Source of the DNA: Aquabacterium sp.
Lineage (GTDB): Bacteria > Pseudomonadota > Gammaproteobacteria > Burkholderiales > Burkholderiaceae_C
Direction: 5' to 3'
Length of the DNA stretch: 64,000 nucleotides
NCBI RefSeq assembly: GCF_016234775.1
Contig: NZ_JACRAH010000003.1
Coordinates: forward strand, 92,761-156,760
Under the pieces are notes generated by a model. That model was not told the origin of the DNA, made no database searches, and was given only the letters and a program-made list of their open reading frames with translations. Positions 18,229-26,621 of this stretch are shown here, piece after piece (position 1 is the first letter of the stretch; each line of letters starts with the position of its first letter). Both the position numbers and the translations under genes were made by a program.

Positions 18229-18840
18229 TTAGCGCAATATATCAGGCCTTGGGCAATCGCGCTTGCATTTTTTTTCCACACTGAGCAATCGCACCAATCT
18301 GACGGGCAGGCGCGTGGTGCGTTTGAGGACATCACCTCTTGCCTCGCCGGTGTCCATGTCCACGGCCCATCCGTGGAGGAAGGCCATGCGGTTGGTGTTC
18401 TCGCTGGTGCGCCCCTGGCTCAGGTTGCCATAGTTGTACTGGTTGACCACGGGCGCCGAGCTGTCCACATTGGCCGAGCCCGCCCAGTACCAGCCTTCTG
18501 GCGCACGGGGAAAGCGTGAGCGGCCGCCATCACGCAAGGCCTGCATGTCCGACACCAACTGCCGCAAGGCGGTGACGCGCGGCACGCGCCAGTCCTCGCC
18601 ATCGGCTTTGCGCCTGTCGGCCGCGAGGTTCATGGCTTCCTTGTGCGTAGCCAGCACCGCCTCGCCTTCACAGGTCTTGCCGTTCCAATACATGCCTTCG
18701 ACGCAACGCGACCAGGCCATGCCGGCCTGCGCATCGATCACGGTCTCACCATCGGTCGATACCGTCAGATGCGCAGCGGGTCCTTGCGCCACGGCGCTCA
18801 GCGCAAGCAGTGACAAGACAAGGCTGGCCAGAATTTTCAT
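18229..18840 (-). CDS. Exported DUF1566 (Lcl C-terminal) domain protein
   Basis: A 203-residue secreted protein. A signal peptide (MKILASLVLSLLALSAVAQG) is followed by a DUF1566-type core: an early DAQAGMAWSRC segment, the ATHKEAMNLA helix and WRVPRVTALRQLV, which corresponds to the family's WRLPT.xEL signature. The fold is related to C-type lectin-like or FGE-like domains. The ATG overlaps the stop of the hybrid kinase as ATGA, so translation is coupled. A secreted DUF1566 protein coupled to a sensor kinase could be a periplasmic accessory of that sensor; this is inference. Confidence 0.82.
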   Translation of the reverse strand: MKILASLVLSLLALSAVAQGPAAHLTVSTDGETVIDAQAGMAWSRCVEGMYWNGKTCEGEAVLATHKEAMNLAADRRKADGEDWRVPRVTALRQLVSDMQALRDGGRSRFPRAPEGWYWAGSANVDSSAPVVNQYNYGNLSQGRTSENTNRMAFLHGWAVDMDTGEARGDVLKRTTRLPVRLVRLLSVEKKCKRDCPRPDILR

Positions 18841-20690
18841 GTTCGCACCGGCCGCAATGGCTGCCTGCGCAAACGCAAGTGCCGTTTGAGTGCGCGAGCC
18901 AGATCGATGGGCCTGAAAGGCTTGGCCAGGTGGTCGTTCATACCCGCCTTGCGGCAACGCTCGCCATACACATCCTTGCCATTGGCCGTCAGCGCGATGA
19001 TGCTCACGGGCGGTTTGCGCAACTGGCTTTCTTGCTCGCGGATAAGGCGCGTGGCCTCGAAGCCATCCATCTCGGGCATCTCGCAGTCCATCAGCACCAG
19101 ATCCGCCTGTTTGCGTGCCAGCCAGTCCACCGCAGCCTGCCCACTGTCGATCACCGTCACGTCAACACCCAGGGTCTTCAACTCCGCCTCGGCGATCATG
19201 GCGTTGACGGGGTTGTCTTCCACCAGCAGGACATGGGGTGCAGCGTCCTTGAACAGATGCTGCGTCTCAACCAGTTCCTCGGCCTGCGCCGCTTCGGCAC
19301 TCGCATCCTGAAGGCCGTGCGCTTCCTGGTGAACCGGCAAGGGCAGCGCAAAGCTGAACACGGAGCCTTTTCCCACCTCGCTGACGCAACGCAGCTCCCC
19401 GCCCATGGCCTGACACAGATCACGCGAAATGGTCAGGCCCAGGCCCGTGCCACCAAAGCGACGCTGGTAGGTGCCTTCAGCCTGATGAAACGCCTCGAAC
19501 ACACGGGCCACATCCGCAGGGGGAATGCCCACCCCGGAATCCTGCACCTGCACATGCAACTGGCCGCTCAGGGCATCGTGCTGTGCGCTGATCTTCACGA
19601 AGCCTTGCTGCGTGAACTTGATGGCGTTGCCCAGCAGGTTGTGCAGGACCTGGCGCAAACGCACCGGGTCACCGAACACATCGAACTCATGGCCGATGTC
19701 CAGCGTGGCATACAGGCTCAGGCCGCGCTCCTGCGCATTGACGCGCGAGGTCTCGACCATCTCCTGCAGCAGTGTGCGCAGATTGAAAGGCGAAGCATGA
19801 ATAGGCAACTTGCCCGCCTCGATGCTGGAGAAATCCAGGATGTCGTTGATGACGTTGACCAGGTGCTCGCCCGAGCCCTTGATGAGATCGAGCTGCCGCA
19901 GGCTTTGCATGTCACGCTCGCGGGCACGCAGTTGACGCGTCAGGCCCAGGATGCCGTGCAAGGGGGTGCGCATTTCGTGGCTCATGGTGGCCACAAAGCG
20001 GCTCTTGGCTTCACTCAGCGCCTTGGCTTGCTGAAGGGCTTCTTCGCGAATCTGGGCCACCTGCTCGCTTTGAAAGCGCAAAGCCAGCAACTCCTTGATG
20101 CGCCGATTCGATCTGCGCCCCTCAGACAGCAGAATCACCCAGGTCCCGAACAGCGCCACCGAGCAATACACGCCCAGATCATCATGGCGGGCCAGCGCGA
20201 AGAACAGATTGGGCACCATCATGGCGGACACGAACCCCGCCACGGAAGGCCAGTCCACATGCAGGATGAAGGTGCCCAGGGTTGCCACGCCGATGATCAC
20301 GCTGATGGTGACCACGGCCACATCCAGTTGATCCAGCGGGGTCAGGCCCCAGCCCAGGAAGCTCCACGACAGGCCATCAAGCGCGGTCAGCAAACGGTAG
20401 ATCGCCAGCGTCCGCCCGGGTCGCGTATTGCCTTTAAGCAAGAACCAGAACGAATAGGCATAACGCGCACTGCCCAACAGCATGCGCGCCGCCATCCAGT
20501 ACTCCAGCCCGGGATGGTGCACCCGGCTTTGCAGCACCAGGGATGTGCCCAATGTGCAGATCATGCTGAAGAGCATGGCGTTGGGCAGCAACTCGTGCAT
20601 GGCCTGCTCGCGCGCCTTGTCGATACGCGCGATCATTTCCGGCGAGGCCGGATTGCTGGCAGAGTTGAACGACGAGGACAGGACGGGCAT
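18837..20690 (-). CDS. Hybrid sensor histidine kinase with C-terminal receiver domain
   Basis: A 617-residue membrane sensor. The first 190 residues have several hydrophobic segments and no obvious extracytoplasmic domain. HisKA follows with H238 in TMSHEMRTPLHG, then the ATP-binding domain with N box NAIKFTQQG, G1 DSGVGIPPADVA and G2 GGTGLGLTI. A C-terminal receiver has phospho-acceptor D535 in LMDCEMPEMDG. The start has a strong AAGGAAAGG site. There is no DNA-binding output in the protein; the receiver-Hpt protein at 6584 could in principle complete the relay. The signal is unknown. The gene overlaps the DUF1566 gene by four bases. Confidence 0.93.
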   Translation of the reverse strand: MPVLSSSFNSASNPASPEMIARIDKAREQAMHELLPNAMLFSMICTLGTSLVLQSRVHHPGLEYWMAARMLLGSARYAYSFWFLLKGNTRPGRTLAIYRLLTALDGLSWSFLGWGLTPLDQLDVAVVTISVIIGVATLGTFILHVDWPSVAGFVSAMMVPNLFFALARHDDLGVYCSVALFGTWVILLSEGRRSNRRIKELLALRFQSEQVAQIREEALQQAKALSEAKSRFVATMSHEMRTPLHGILGLTRQLRARERDMQSLRQLDLIKGSGEHLVNVINDILDFSSIEAGKLPIHASPFNLRTLLQEMVETSRVNAQERGLSLYATLDIGHEFDVFGDPVRLRQVLHNLLGNAIKFTQQGFVKISAQHDALSGQLHVQVQDSGVGIPPADVARVFEAFHQAEGTYQRRFGGTGLGLTISRDLCQAMGGELRCVSEVGKGSVFSFALPLPVHQEAHGLQDASAEAAQAEELVETQHLFKDAAPHVLLVEDNPVNAMIAEAELKTLGVDVTVIDSGQAAVDWLARKQADLVLMDCEMPEMDGFEATRLIREQESQLRKPPVSIIALTANGKDVYGERCRKAGMNDHLAKPFRPIDLARALKRHLRLRRQPLRPVRT

Positions 20691-20939
20691 ATCCTTTCCT
20701 TCATCGGCACCCCATCCTCATCCCGAACGGGGGATTACACGCCAGCGTGCATTGCTGACGTGAAGTACTGCACAAGGTGCGCCAGCGCAAGACGGCATTG
20801 CGCCAGACGAAACACCGCGTCCGATCGCCCGATGCCTGCACGCCCGTTCAAAGTCGCGGAAGGCCCATCGGCACGACGGCCACACGCTTCGCCTTGTCCG
20901 ATAATCCGCGCACCACAACATGAAATCGGAAGGTGCATC

Positions 20940-21452
20940 ATGACGGCAGAAGAACTCAACGACGTGGTCATGACGGTCTTTGGCCCCCGAGGCGACAAGG
21001 CCTACACGTCCGCGCTGGGCACGCTGACCAAGCACGGGGAAGTGCTGATTGGCGCCATCCAGGGCAGCCCGTTCAAACCGGCCGCAGTCATCGAGGGCTT
21101 CACGGACGTTCGCGATGGCCGCGCGGATGCCGACACCAAGACCAAACTGAGCGAGCGCACCGGCTTTCATGCCGAGATGTTGATCCTGTCAGCGCTGATC
21201 AACTACCTGGAGATCAATCCCGCACAGCCTCTGCCCAATCTTCGCGCAGAACTGGCCAGTGGTGCGGGCAGCATCACGATCACGGCAGACGCCCCATGCT
21301 GCAAGCACTGCGGCAACATGTTGGATGCGTTGGGCATCAGCTACTTCGGAGCCAAAGCCGCAGCAGGACTCACGGGCTGGTGGAACCCGTTGACCGATGT
21401 TGTCACACCCAACGGCTCTGCAGAATTCCAGAAAGCCATCCCTGGCATGTGA
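20940..21452 (+). CDS. Stand-alone protein with cytidine-deaminase-like fold
   Basis: A 170-residue soluble protein not recognised as any housekeeping deaminase. It has the zinc-deaminase pair: H77-A-E79 in GFHAEMLIL and a cysteine pair C121-x-x-C124 in DAPCCKHCGNML, separated by a strand (GSITITA), which is the order and topology of the superfamily. The C-terminal GLTGWWNP is like the tail of some polymorphic-toxin deaminase domains, as I remember them. The N-terminal 75 residues carry no export or RHS signals, so it is not a full toxin. An alternative is a nucleotide or RNA editing enzyme. It is divergent from the hybrid kinase and convergent with a 62-residue gene. Confidence 0.6.
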   Translation: MTAEELNDVVMTVFGPRGDKAYTSALGTLTKHGEVLIGAIQGSPFKPAAVIEGFTDVRDGRADADTKTKLSERTGFHAEMLILSALINYLEINPAQPLPNLRAELASGAGSITITADAPCCKHCGNMLDALGISYFGAKAAAGLTGWWNPLTDVVTPNGSAEFQKAIPGM

Positions 21453-21454
21453 CC

Positions 21455-21643
21455 TCAGTGCCGCATCGACTGCGGCACGTCGAAGTCCATCAGCACGCTG
21501 GCCATCTCCAGTGCCCGCCACAGATGCGCGGGCATCTGCATGATCTTGTCAGGCGTCTTCGAGCGGCTGACCCAGGCGCCGATCTCGTGGTGTTGCTCAG
21601 GTGTCAGCAGGTTCAGAGAGAGCATCTCGTCCAGTAACTGCAT
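21455..21643 (-). CDS. Small hypothetical protein
   Basis: A 62-residue, probably all-helical protein (MQLLDEMLSLNLLTPEQ...PQSMRH) with a good AAAGGGGG ribosome-binding site seven bases upstream of its ATG. It converges on the deaminase-fold gene with two bases between stops. No signal peptide and no family recognised. Its small size and position beside a deaminase-like protein invite a partner hypothesis, which nothing in the sequence proves. Confidence 0.6.
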   Translation of the reverse strand: MQLLDEMLSLNLLTPEQHHEIGAWVSRSKTPDKIMQMPAHLWRALEMASVLMDFDVPQSMRH

Positions 21644-21962
21644 GGGGTCCCCCTTTCAACGGCAAGCAGCGGCGAACAAAAAACGTTCGGTGCACCAGAT
21701 CACTATCGCATGGCGTGTTGCACCCTGTGTAGAGGAGTACACGCCCCACAGCGTATTAATTCAGGACTTGACCAGAAAAACACACCCCTATTCGGGGGAG
21801 CGTTGACCGGATACATCGGCTCGGTTAGCCTGACCGGATCAGAAAAATAACTATGGGGCCGATTCAGGCCAGACTCGGGAAGTACCACGCCATGGCCTAC
21901 CGCACAGCCGATGCAGGTCTTCGCGGCCTCAGTTTTGACCGGTTTCGTGCCGATAACGGGCT
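21644..21962. other. 319-base gap upstream of the tandem diguanylate cyclase, with TGACCGG repeats
   Basis: No credible gene is seen. The region holds three direct TGACCGG copies on the plus strand at 21804, 21831 and 21936; the first two extend to TGACCGGAT. A relatively AT-rich stretch (21840-21855) follows the second copy. These may be operator half-sites or promoter elements for the cyclase gene. Confidence 0.4.
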
Positions 21963-24536
21963 GTGAACCAGATCGTACGTCTTCATCGTGACGACAACTT
22001 GCGTCGTGACACGGTTGAACCCGTGCGCTCGGCTGCGCCTGACTCTGCTGAAGCCACACTCGCTCGCGGCCATCTGTGGCTGCGTTTTCCCAAGACACTG
22101 GAAGCCGAGTTCGCCGCCGATACGCTGGAGCCTCGTCGCAGATTGCTGGTGTCCTGCGCACTGCTGGGTTGCCTGGGCGTGGTGCTGGGATCGGGCAACG
22201 TCAACGACGCCACACCGGAGATCGCAGCCCTTGTCTGGCAACTGGTCTGGGTATGGATGGCACTGGCCATGGCCGGGCTGTTGGCCACCTGGCTGAGCCC
22301 CACGCGCGTTCGCCAGGGCTGGCACGCCGAGTTCATCACCACCCTGCTGGGTACGGCCATGAGCCTGCTGGTGATCTGGATGGCCACGGCCAGTCGTGCC
22401 GATACGGCCATCACGCACTCGGCCATGGCGGCCATCCCGGTGATGTACAGCTGCATCGCAGCGCGGCTGCGCTTTTACTGGTCACTCACATCGGCACTGA
22501 TCACCTTTGGTGCCTATGTGCTGTTCGTGAAAGGCTTCACGCCCGACCAGGCCCAGATGGCCACGGGGCTGAGGCACCTGATGGCCATGAGCTTCGCCTT
22601 TGGTTTGCTGGCCAACTATGCGTTCGAACACCGCGAGCGCCGCAACTGGTTGCTGCGCCGTGTTGAACAACATCAACGCGATGCCTTGCTGCAGACCTCG
22701 GCCCAGTTGCAATTGCTGTCGATTCAGGACCCCCTGACCGGACTGAACAACCGCAGGCAGTTCGACGTCACCTTGCAGGAGGCCATCGACCAGGCCACCT
22801 GGGAACAAACACCTCTGGCGCTGCTGGCCATTGATGTGGACTTTTTCAAGCGCTACAACGACAGCCATGGTCATCCGGCCGGAGACACCTGCCTGATCGA
22901 GATCGCCCGCGTGCTGGCAATACAGGCCAAGATCCACGGCGGCAGCGCCGCCCGGCTAGGTGGAGAAGAATTCGCCATCATCCTGCCGGATCACGCCCCT
23001 GATCAGGCTCAGCATGCTGGTGAAAGCGTTTGCAACGCGGTCGCGGCCTTGCGCATGCCTCACCGTGACTCCACGGTGGCCGATCACGTGACGATCAGTG
23101 CCGGGCTGGCAAACTGGCAGGCGGAACCGCGCGACACACCACAGTGCTTGCAAGATCGGGCCGACCGCGCGCTGTATCGAGCCAAGGCCGAGGGACGCAA
23201 CAAAGTTTGCGCAGAGCAAGCCTGCAATCAGGCAGACAACGCGCCAGTTCACCTGGCCAGCCCCATGCCCACCGAGCGCCTGGCGGGCCCCGTCGATGAC
23301 CAGGCCGAGGCCGACGAAGAGCGCTGCCAGGAAACGCTGGAGGGGCACTTCCTGAGCCTGCGCTTTCCCGAGCCGCTTGAATCAGCCTACATCGAACACA
23401 ACGCCGAGCCCAGGCGCAAGCAACTGGCTCTGACCGCACTGCTAGGCCTCTTGATCTTCAATATCTCGGCCATCCTCAACCGCGCCATGTTCGGCGACAT
23501 TCAGGATTCGGTGCTGGACTTCCAGGTCTGGGTGAGTGCCTGGATCCTGCTGCTGACAACCTTCATCTGGTTCACGCCACGGCCCTTGTGGCGCGAGGCG
23601 CTCTACAGCCTGAGCACCGCCACCGTGGCACTGGTATCGACCTGGGTCTTCTCCAAGAGCCAGCTCACCTCCACGCTGAGCTACTCCGTGTGCCTGATGC
23701 TGATCCCGATGTTCTCCGGGGTGGCGGCCCGTCAGCCGTTCTGGTTCACCTGTGTGCCCTCCGTGATCACCTCCCTGGCGGTGGCACTGATGCTCAAACC
23801 AGTCGGGCCGGTGCAGGAAATCGTGTACGGCGACAACCTGTTCATGATCGTCAACAACATGGTCTACACGCTGATCCTGGCCTATACGCTGGAGCACGGT
23901 CTGCGCAAGGAGTGGCTGCTGGCGCGCATCGATGGCATCCAGCGCGACGCCCTGCTGGCAGCCAGCCAGCGCCTGAAGGCCCTGTCGGTGGTGGACCCGC
24001 TCACTGGCATCTGCAACCGCCGTCAGTTCGAAGACGATCTGGACCGCATCTGGGGTGAGTGCCTGGATGACCAACGCCCGCTGGGCATGCTCATCATTGA
24101 TGTGGACCACTTCAAGCTCTACAACGACAAGCTGGGCCACCTGGCCGGTGATGAATGCCTCAAACTGGTGGCCGCGCTCATCAGCAAGACGGCGCAGGCA
24201 GACAAAGGCATCGCTGCGCGCCTGGGTGGCGAAGAGTTCGGAGTGTTGCTGCCAGGCGGCTCATTGAACGAAGCGCTGAAACTGGCCGAGCGCATTCGCC
24301 TGACGATCAGCCAGGCCTGCATCGCCCATGACTACGCCCCCTCACGCCATGTGACGGTGAGCATCGGCGTGGCCAGCCTGATCCCGCAAGACGGGATGGA
24401 CCGCATCTCGCTGTTCGCCACGGCGGACAAGGCCTTGTATGAGGCCAAGCGCACGGGCCGCAACAAGGTGCTGGGCCCCAGCCTGTCTGAAGCAGGCCAC
24501 CACCGGCGGGTCAACCGCTCGGCAGACGTGGCCTGA
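21963..24536 (+). CDS. Diguanylate cyclase with tandemly duplicated membrane-sensor-GGDEF modules
   Basis: An 857-residue membrane protein made of two copies of one module. Module 1 starts near residue 35 (RGHLWLRFPKTLEAEF...EPRRR), has about five to six membrane helices, then a GGDEF domain with GGEEF at 333-337. Module 2 starts near 460 (EGHFLSLRFPEPLESAY...EPRRK), again with membrane helices, then GGEEF at 755-759. Both domains keep the catalytic signature; neither has the RxxD inhibitory site at the usual position. A 40-residue acidic linker joins them. It likely makes c-di-GMP in response to an unknown membrane signal. The start is GTG 21963; the first in-frame ATG would cut into the first helix. 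Confidence 0.9.
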   Translation: MNQIVRLHRDDNLRRDTVEPVRSAAPDSAEATLARGHLWLRFPKTLEAEFAADTLEPRRRLLVSCALLGCLGVVLGSGNVNDATPEIAALVWQLVWVWMALAMAGLLATWLSPTRVRQGWHAEFITTLLGTAMSLLVIWMATASRADTAITHSAMAAIPVMYSCIAARLRFYWSLTSALITFGAYVLFVKGFTPDQAQMATGLRHLMAMSFAFGLLANYAFEHRERRNWLLRRVEQHQRDALLQTSAQLQLLSIQDPLTGLNNRRQFDVTLQEAIDQATWEQTPLALLAIDVDFFKRYNDSHGHPAGDTCLIEIARVLAIQAKIHGGSAARLGGEEFAIILPDHAPDQAQHAGESVCNAVAALRMPHRDSTVADHVTISAGLANWQAEPRDTPQCLQDRADRALYRAKAEGRNKVCAEQACNQADNAPVHLASPMPTERLAGPVDDQAEADEERCQETLEGHFLSLRFPEPLESAYIEHNAEPRRKQLALTALLGLLIFNISAILNRAMFGDIQDSVLDFQVWVSAWILLLTTFIWFTPRPLWREALYSLSTATVALVSTWVFSKSQLTSTLSYSVCLMLIPMFSGVAARQPFWFTCVPSVITSLAVALMLKPVGPVQEIVYGDNLFMIVNNMVYTLILAYTLEHGLRKEWLLARIDGIQRDALLAASQRLKALSVVDPLTGICNRRQFEDDLDRIWGECLDDQRPLGMLIIDVDHFKLYNDKLGHLAGDECLKLVAALISKTAQADKGIAARLGGEEFGVLLPGGSLNEALKLAERIRLTISQACIAHDYAPSRHVTVSIGVASLIPQDGMDRISLFATADKALYEAKRTGRNKVLGPSLSEAGHHRRVNRSADVA

Positions 24537-24539
24537 GGC

Positions 24540-24947
24540 TTACTTGGCGCTCTTGCCGCCCTTGCCGGCCTTGGCTTCGGCGCTGGCCAGCATGTCCTGT
24601 GCCGACAGACCGGCAAACAGCGCCGCAGCGCGCGTCTTGATCTCCAGCAGTTCATCGGCGGTCACCGAGTATTGGCCGGTGGTCTTGTTGACCTTGATGC
24701 CGAACTCGACGTCCTTGCCGTTGTTGGACAAGATGCCGCTGGTGAACTCGTAGTCTTCGCTGTCCACCGGCAGGCCTTCGACGTCCACGTCGTAGTCCTG
24801 GTAGGTCACGCGGTGGATTTCGCCACTGGCCAAGTCCAGCAAGCCGGTCCCGTTGATCACCTCGTCGGACAGTTCATCGGCAATCTTGATCGGTACTTTC
24901 AAATCCACGGCAGGCATCCCTTCTGGCAAAGGGCTCGATTCTGGCAT
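24540..24947 (-). CDS. Hypothetical protein
   Basis: A 135-residue (or 125-residue, from ATG 24917) acidic protein with many short strands (IHRVTYQDYDVDVEGLPVD) and a lysine/alanine-rich C-terminal tail (AEAKAGKGGKSAK). ATG 24947 is preferred because a GGGGG stretch precedes it, while ATG 24917 has its purine stretch too close. There is no signal peptide. It is divergent from the condensin-like operon, with 69 bases between starts, and convergent with the tandem cyclase. The family is not recognised. Confidence 0.6.
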   Translation of the reverse strand: MPESSPLPEGMPAVDLKVPIKIADELSDEVINGTGLLDLASGEIHRVTYQDYDVDVEGLPVDSEDYEFTSGILSNNGKDVEFGIKVNKTTGQYSVTADELLEIKTRAAALFAGLSAQDMLASAEAKAGKGGKSAK

Positions 24948-25016
24948 GCCCCCGGTGCTGCAACAGGGTGAAACCGGTAAAAACCCGGCCCCGGGCTTCC
25001 GGCACAATCTCCCCCC

Positions 25017-26621
25017 ATGACCGAGGCGCCCCAGATAGAACAACACGAGAGCACCAGCTTCGAGGGCTACTTCCGAGATGCGGACTTTGCCCCTGCCCAG
25101 CCCCTGGCCTGGGCCCTGAGCCAGCGCCAGGCCTTGCTGGAAGCACTACGCGGCCTGTTCAATGGCCCGCAAGCCATGGTGCAACTGCGCCTGTGGTGCT
25201 TCATGGAGCTGGCGGCCCAGCCCCAGGCCCGCCTGTCACGCGAGGACGTAAACCGTTTGTTCCACGCCGTGCTGCCCGATGCGCTGGACACCGTGCTCAA
25301 GCGCCTGCGCGACATCAACCTGCTCGTGTGGGATGCCACCCCGCAGGACTACCACCTGTCACCCCTGGCGCAACAGGTGCATGGCCTGCTGGCCCCGATG
25401 ACCACGCCCCCGGCGGCTGAATACGACGACATGGCCGCGTTGCTGTCGCAAGTGGCGGGCGCCCAGCAACTGGGCCTGGTCAGCACCAACCAGCTCAAGC
25501 ACCTGCATGCGCAACTGGCTCGCCTGCACGATGAGTTCTCGGACGCGATTGCCAGCGGCTCGGAATCGCGCCTGCGCGTGGCCCAGCCGCGCTTTGACCG
25601 GGCGCTGGAGCTGGTCGACCGCGCCGGCCAGGCCCTGACCGCGCTGATCCGCGCCGAGCACGAAGACCCGCGCCTGGAGCGCGAAGCCCGCGCCATCGGC
25701 CAGGAACAGGCCCGCCTGCTGTCCATGGCCAGCCAGTTCACCCGCGCCCTGCAACAGGCCGACCGCCAGCGCGTGACGCTGGGCTCCACCGGCCTGACCA
25801 CCTCCGATGTGCGCGCCTGGCTGCAACGCCACCCGGCCCTGTGGGAGATCATGGGCGAGGCCTTGTCGGTGCCCGTGCGGCCTGTGATGGTCAGCCAGCA
25901 TGACCTGATCGACGTGGCCGAAGGCGAGTTCGAGCGTGATCGCCCCGTGGCACAAGGTCTGGCCGGTTTGCCGCCGCCAGCAGAGGCCGCCAGCGGCACG
26001 CTCGACACGCTCAGCCTGCCGCCCGAACTGGGCAACCTGATCAGCCTGCTGGACCGCTGGTCTGAAATGGCCACGGAAGAGGCCGCACAGCGCGTGGCGG
26101 CGGAGGCAGCCGGCGAAGCGTTGAGCCCCGATGCCCCCGCCCCTGGCACGCGCCCCTTGTCGGACGCCATCCTGGGTGGCCGCTTTGCCCAAGCTGCCTA
26201 CCGGATGCAGCTGATGCCTCTGGTGGGCGATGCGCAGGCCCAGACCCTCAAGGGCCTCACGGGCGACCTGGCCCGGGCGCCCTGGCAATGGCAGTTCAAG
26301 CCGAACCACGTGGGCACCACCGATGAAGCCGTGTCCCTGGTCAGCGACGGCTTCGTCCAGCCGATCCAGTTTGATGCGCAAGGCCAGCCCATCGCGCTGC
26401 CGGTGGATGACCGCGAGCCCATTGTGCTGAGCCCCAGGCCTGCGCCCGAAGCCAAGCCCAAAGGTCGCCCGCCCGGCCGAGCCAAAGGTGGCAAAGCGCC
26501 TGGCACCCCCGAATCTGGACCAGCCGGTGCTTCAGACCCGTCCTCGTCAGCCCCATCCAGCGAACCCGCAGCCCCTGACGCATCCAGCGCCCCACAAGAT
26601 TCCAACGAAGCCCAAGCATGA
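25017..26621 (+). CDS. Kleisin-like subunit of an SMC-type complex (MksF/JetA-like)
   Basis: A 534-residue protein and first gene of a three-gene operon ending in an SMC ATPase. The N-terminal 110 residues look like a winged-helix dimerisation domain (SREDVNRLFHAVLPDALDTVLKRLRDINLLVW). The middle (about 150-260) is long helices rich in Q, R and E, as in MukF/MksF-type kleisins, and a second winged-helix-like part follows at about 260-300. The last 65 residues are Pro/Ala/Ser-rich and include KGRPPGRAKG (482-491), reminiscent of an AT-hook. Kleisins bridge the SMC heads; the assignment rests on size, domain pattern and operon position rather than a diagnostic motif. The stop overlaps the next start by four bases (ATGA). 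Confidence 0.72.
   Translation: MTEAPQIEQHESTSFEGYFRDADFAPAQPLAWALSQRQALLEALRGLFNGPQAMVQLRLWCFMELAAQPQARLSREDVNRLFHAVLPDALDTVLKRLRDINLLVWDATPQDYHLSPLAQQVHGLLAPMTTPPAAEYDDMAALLSQVAGAQQLGLVSTNQLKHLHAQLARLHDEFSDAIASGSESRLRVAQPRFDRALELVDRAGQALTALIRAEHEDPRLEREARAIGQEQARLLSMASQFTRALQQADRQRVTLGSTGLTTSDVRAWLQRHPALWEIMGEALSVPVRPVMVSQHDLIDVAEGEFERDRPVAQGLAGLPPPAEAASGTLDTLSLPPELGNLISLLDRWSEMATEEAAQRVAAEAAGEALSPDAPAPGTRPLSDAILGGRFAQAAYRMQLMPLVGDAQAQTLKGLTGDLARAPWQWQFKPNHVGTTDEAVSLVSDGFVQPIQFDAQGQPIALPVDDREPIVLSPRPAPEAKPKGRPPGRAKGGKAPGTPESGPAGASDPSSSAPSSEPAAPDASSAPQDSNEAQA

Noticed and set aside
18810..20939. Very long plus-strand frame leading into the deaminase-fold gene
   Set aside because: Its first 700 codons mirror the hybrid kinase; only the part from ATG 20940 looks like a real protein.
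20940..21643. Toxin-immunity pair (deaminase plus 62-residue gene)
   Set aside because: The two genes are convergent rather than in tandem, and the deaminase-like protein has no secretion domain; evidence is insufficient.
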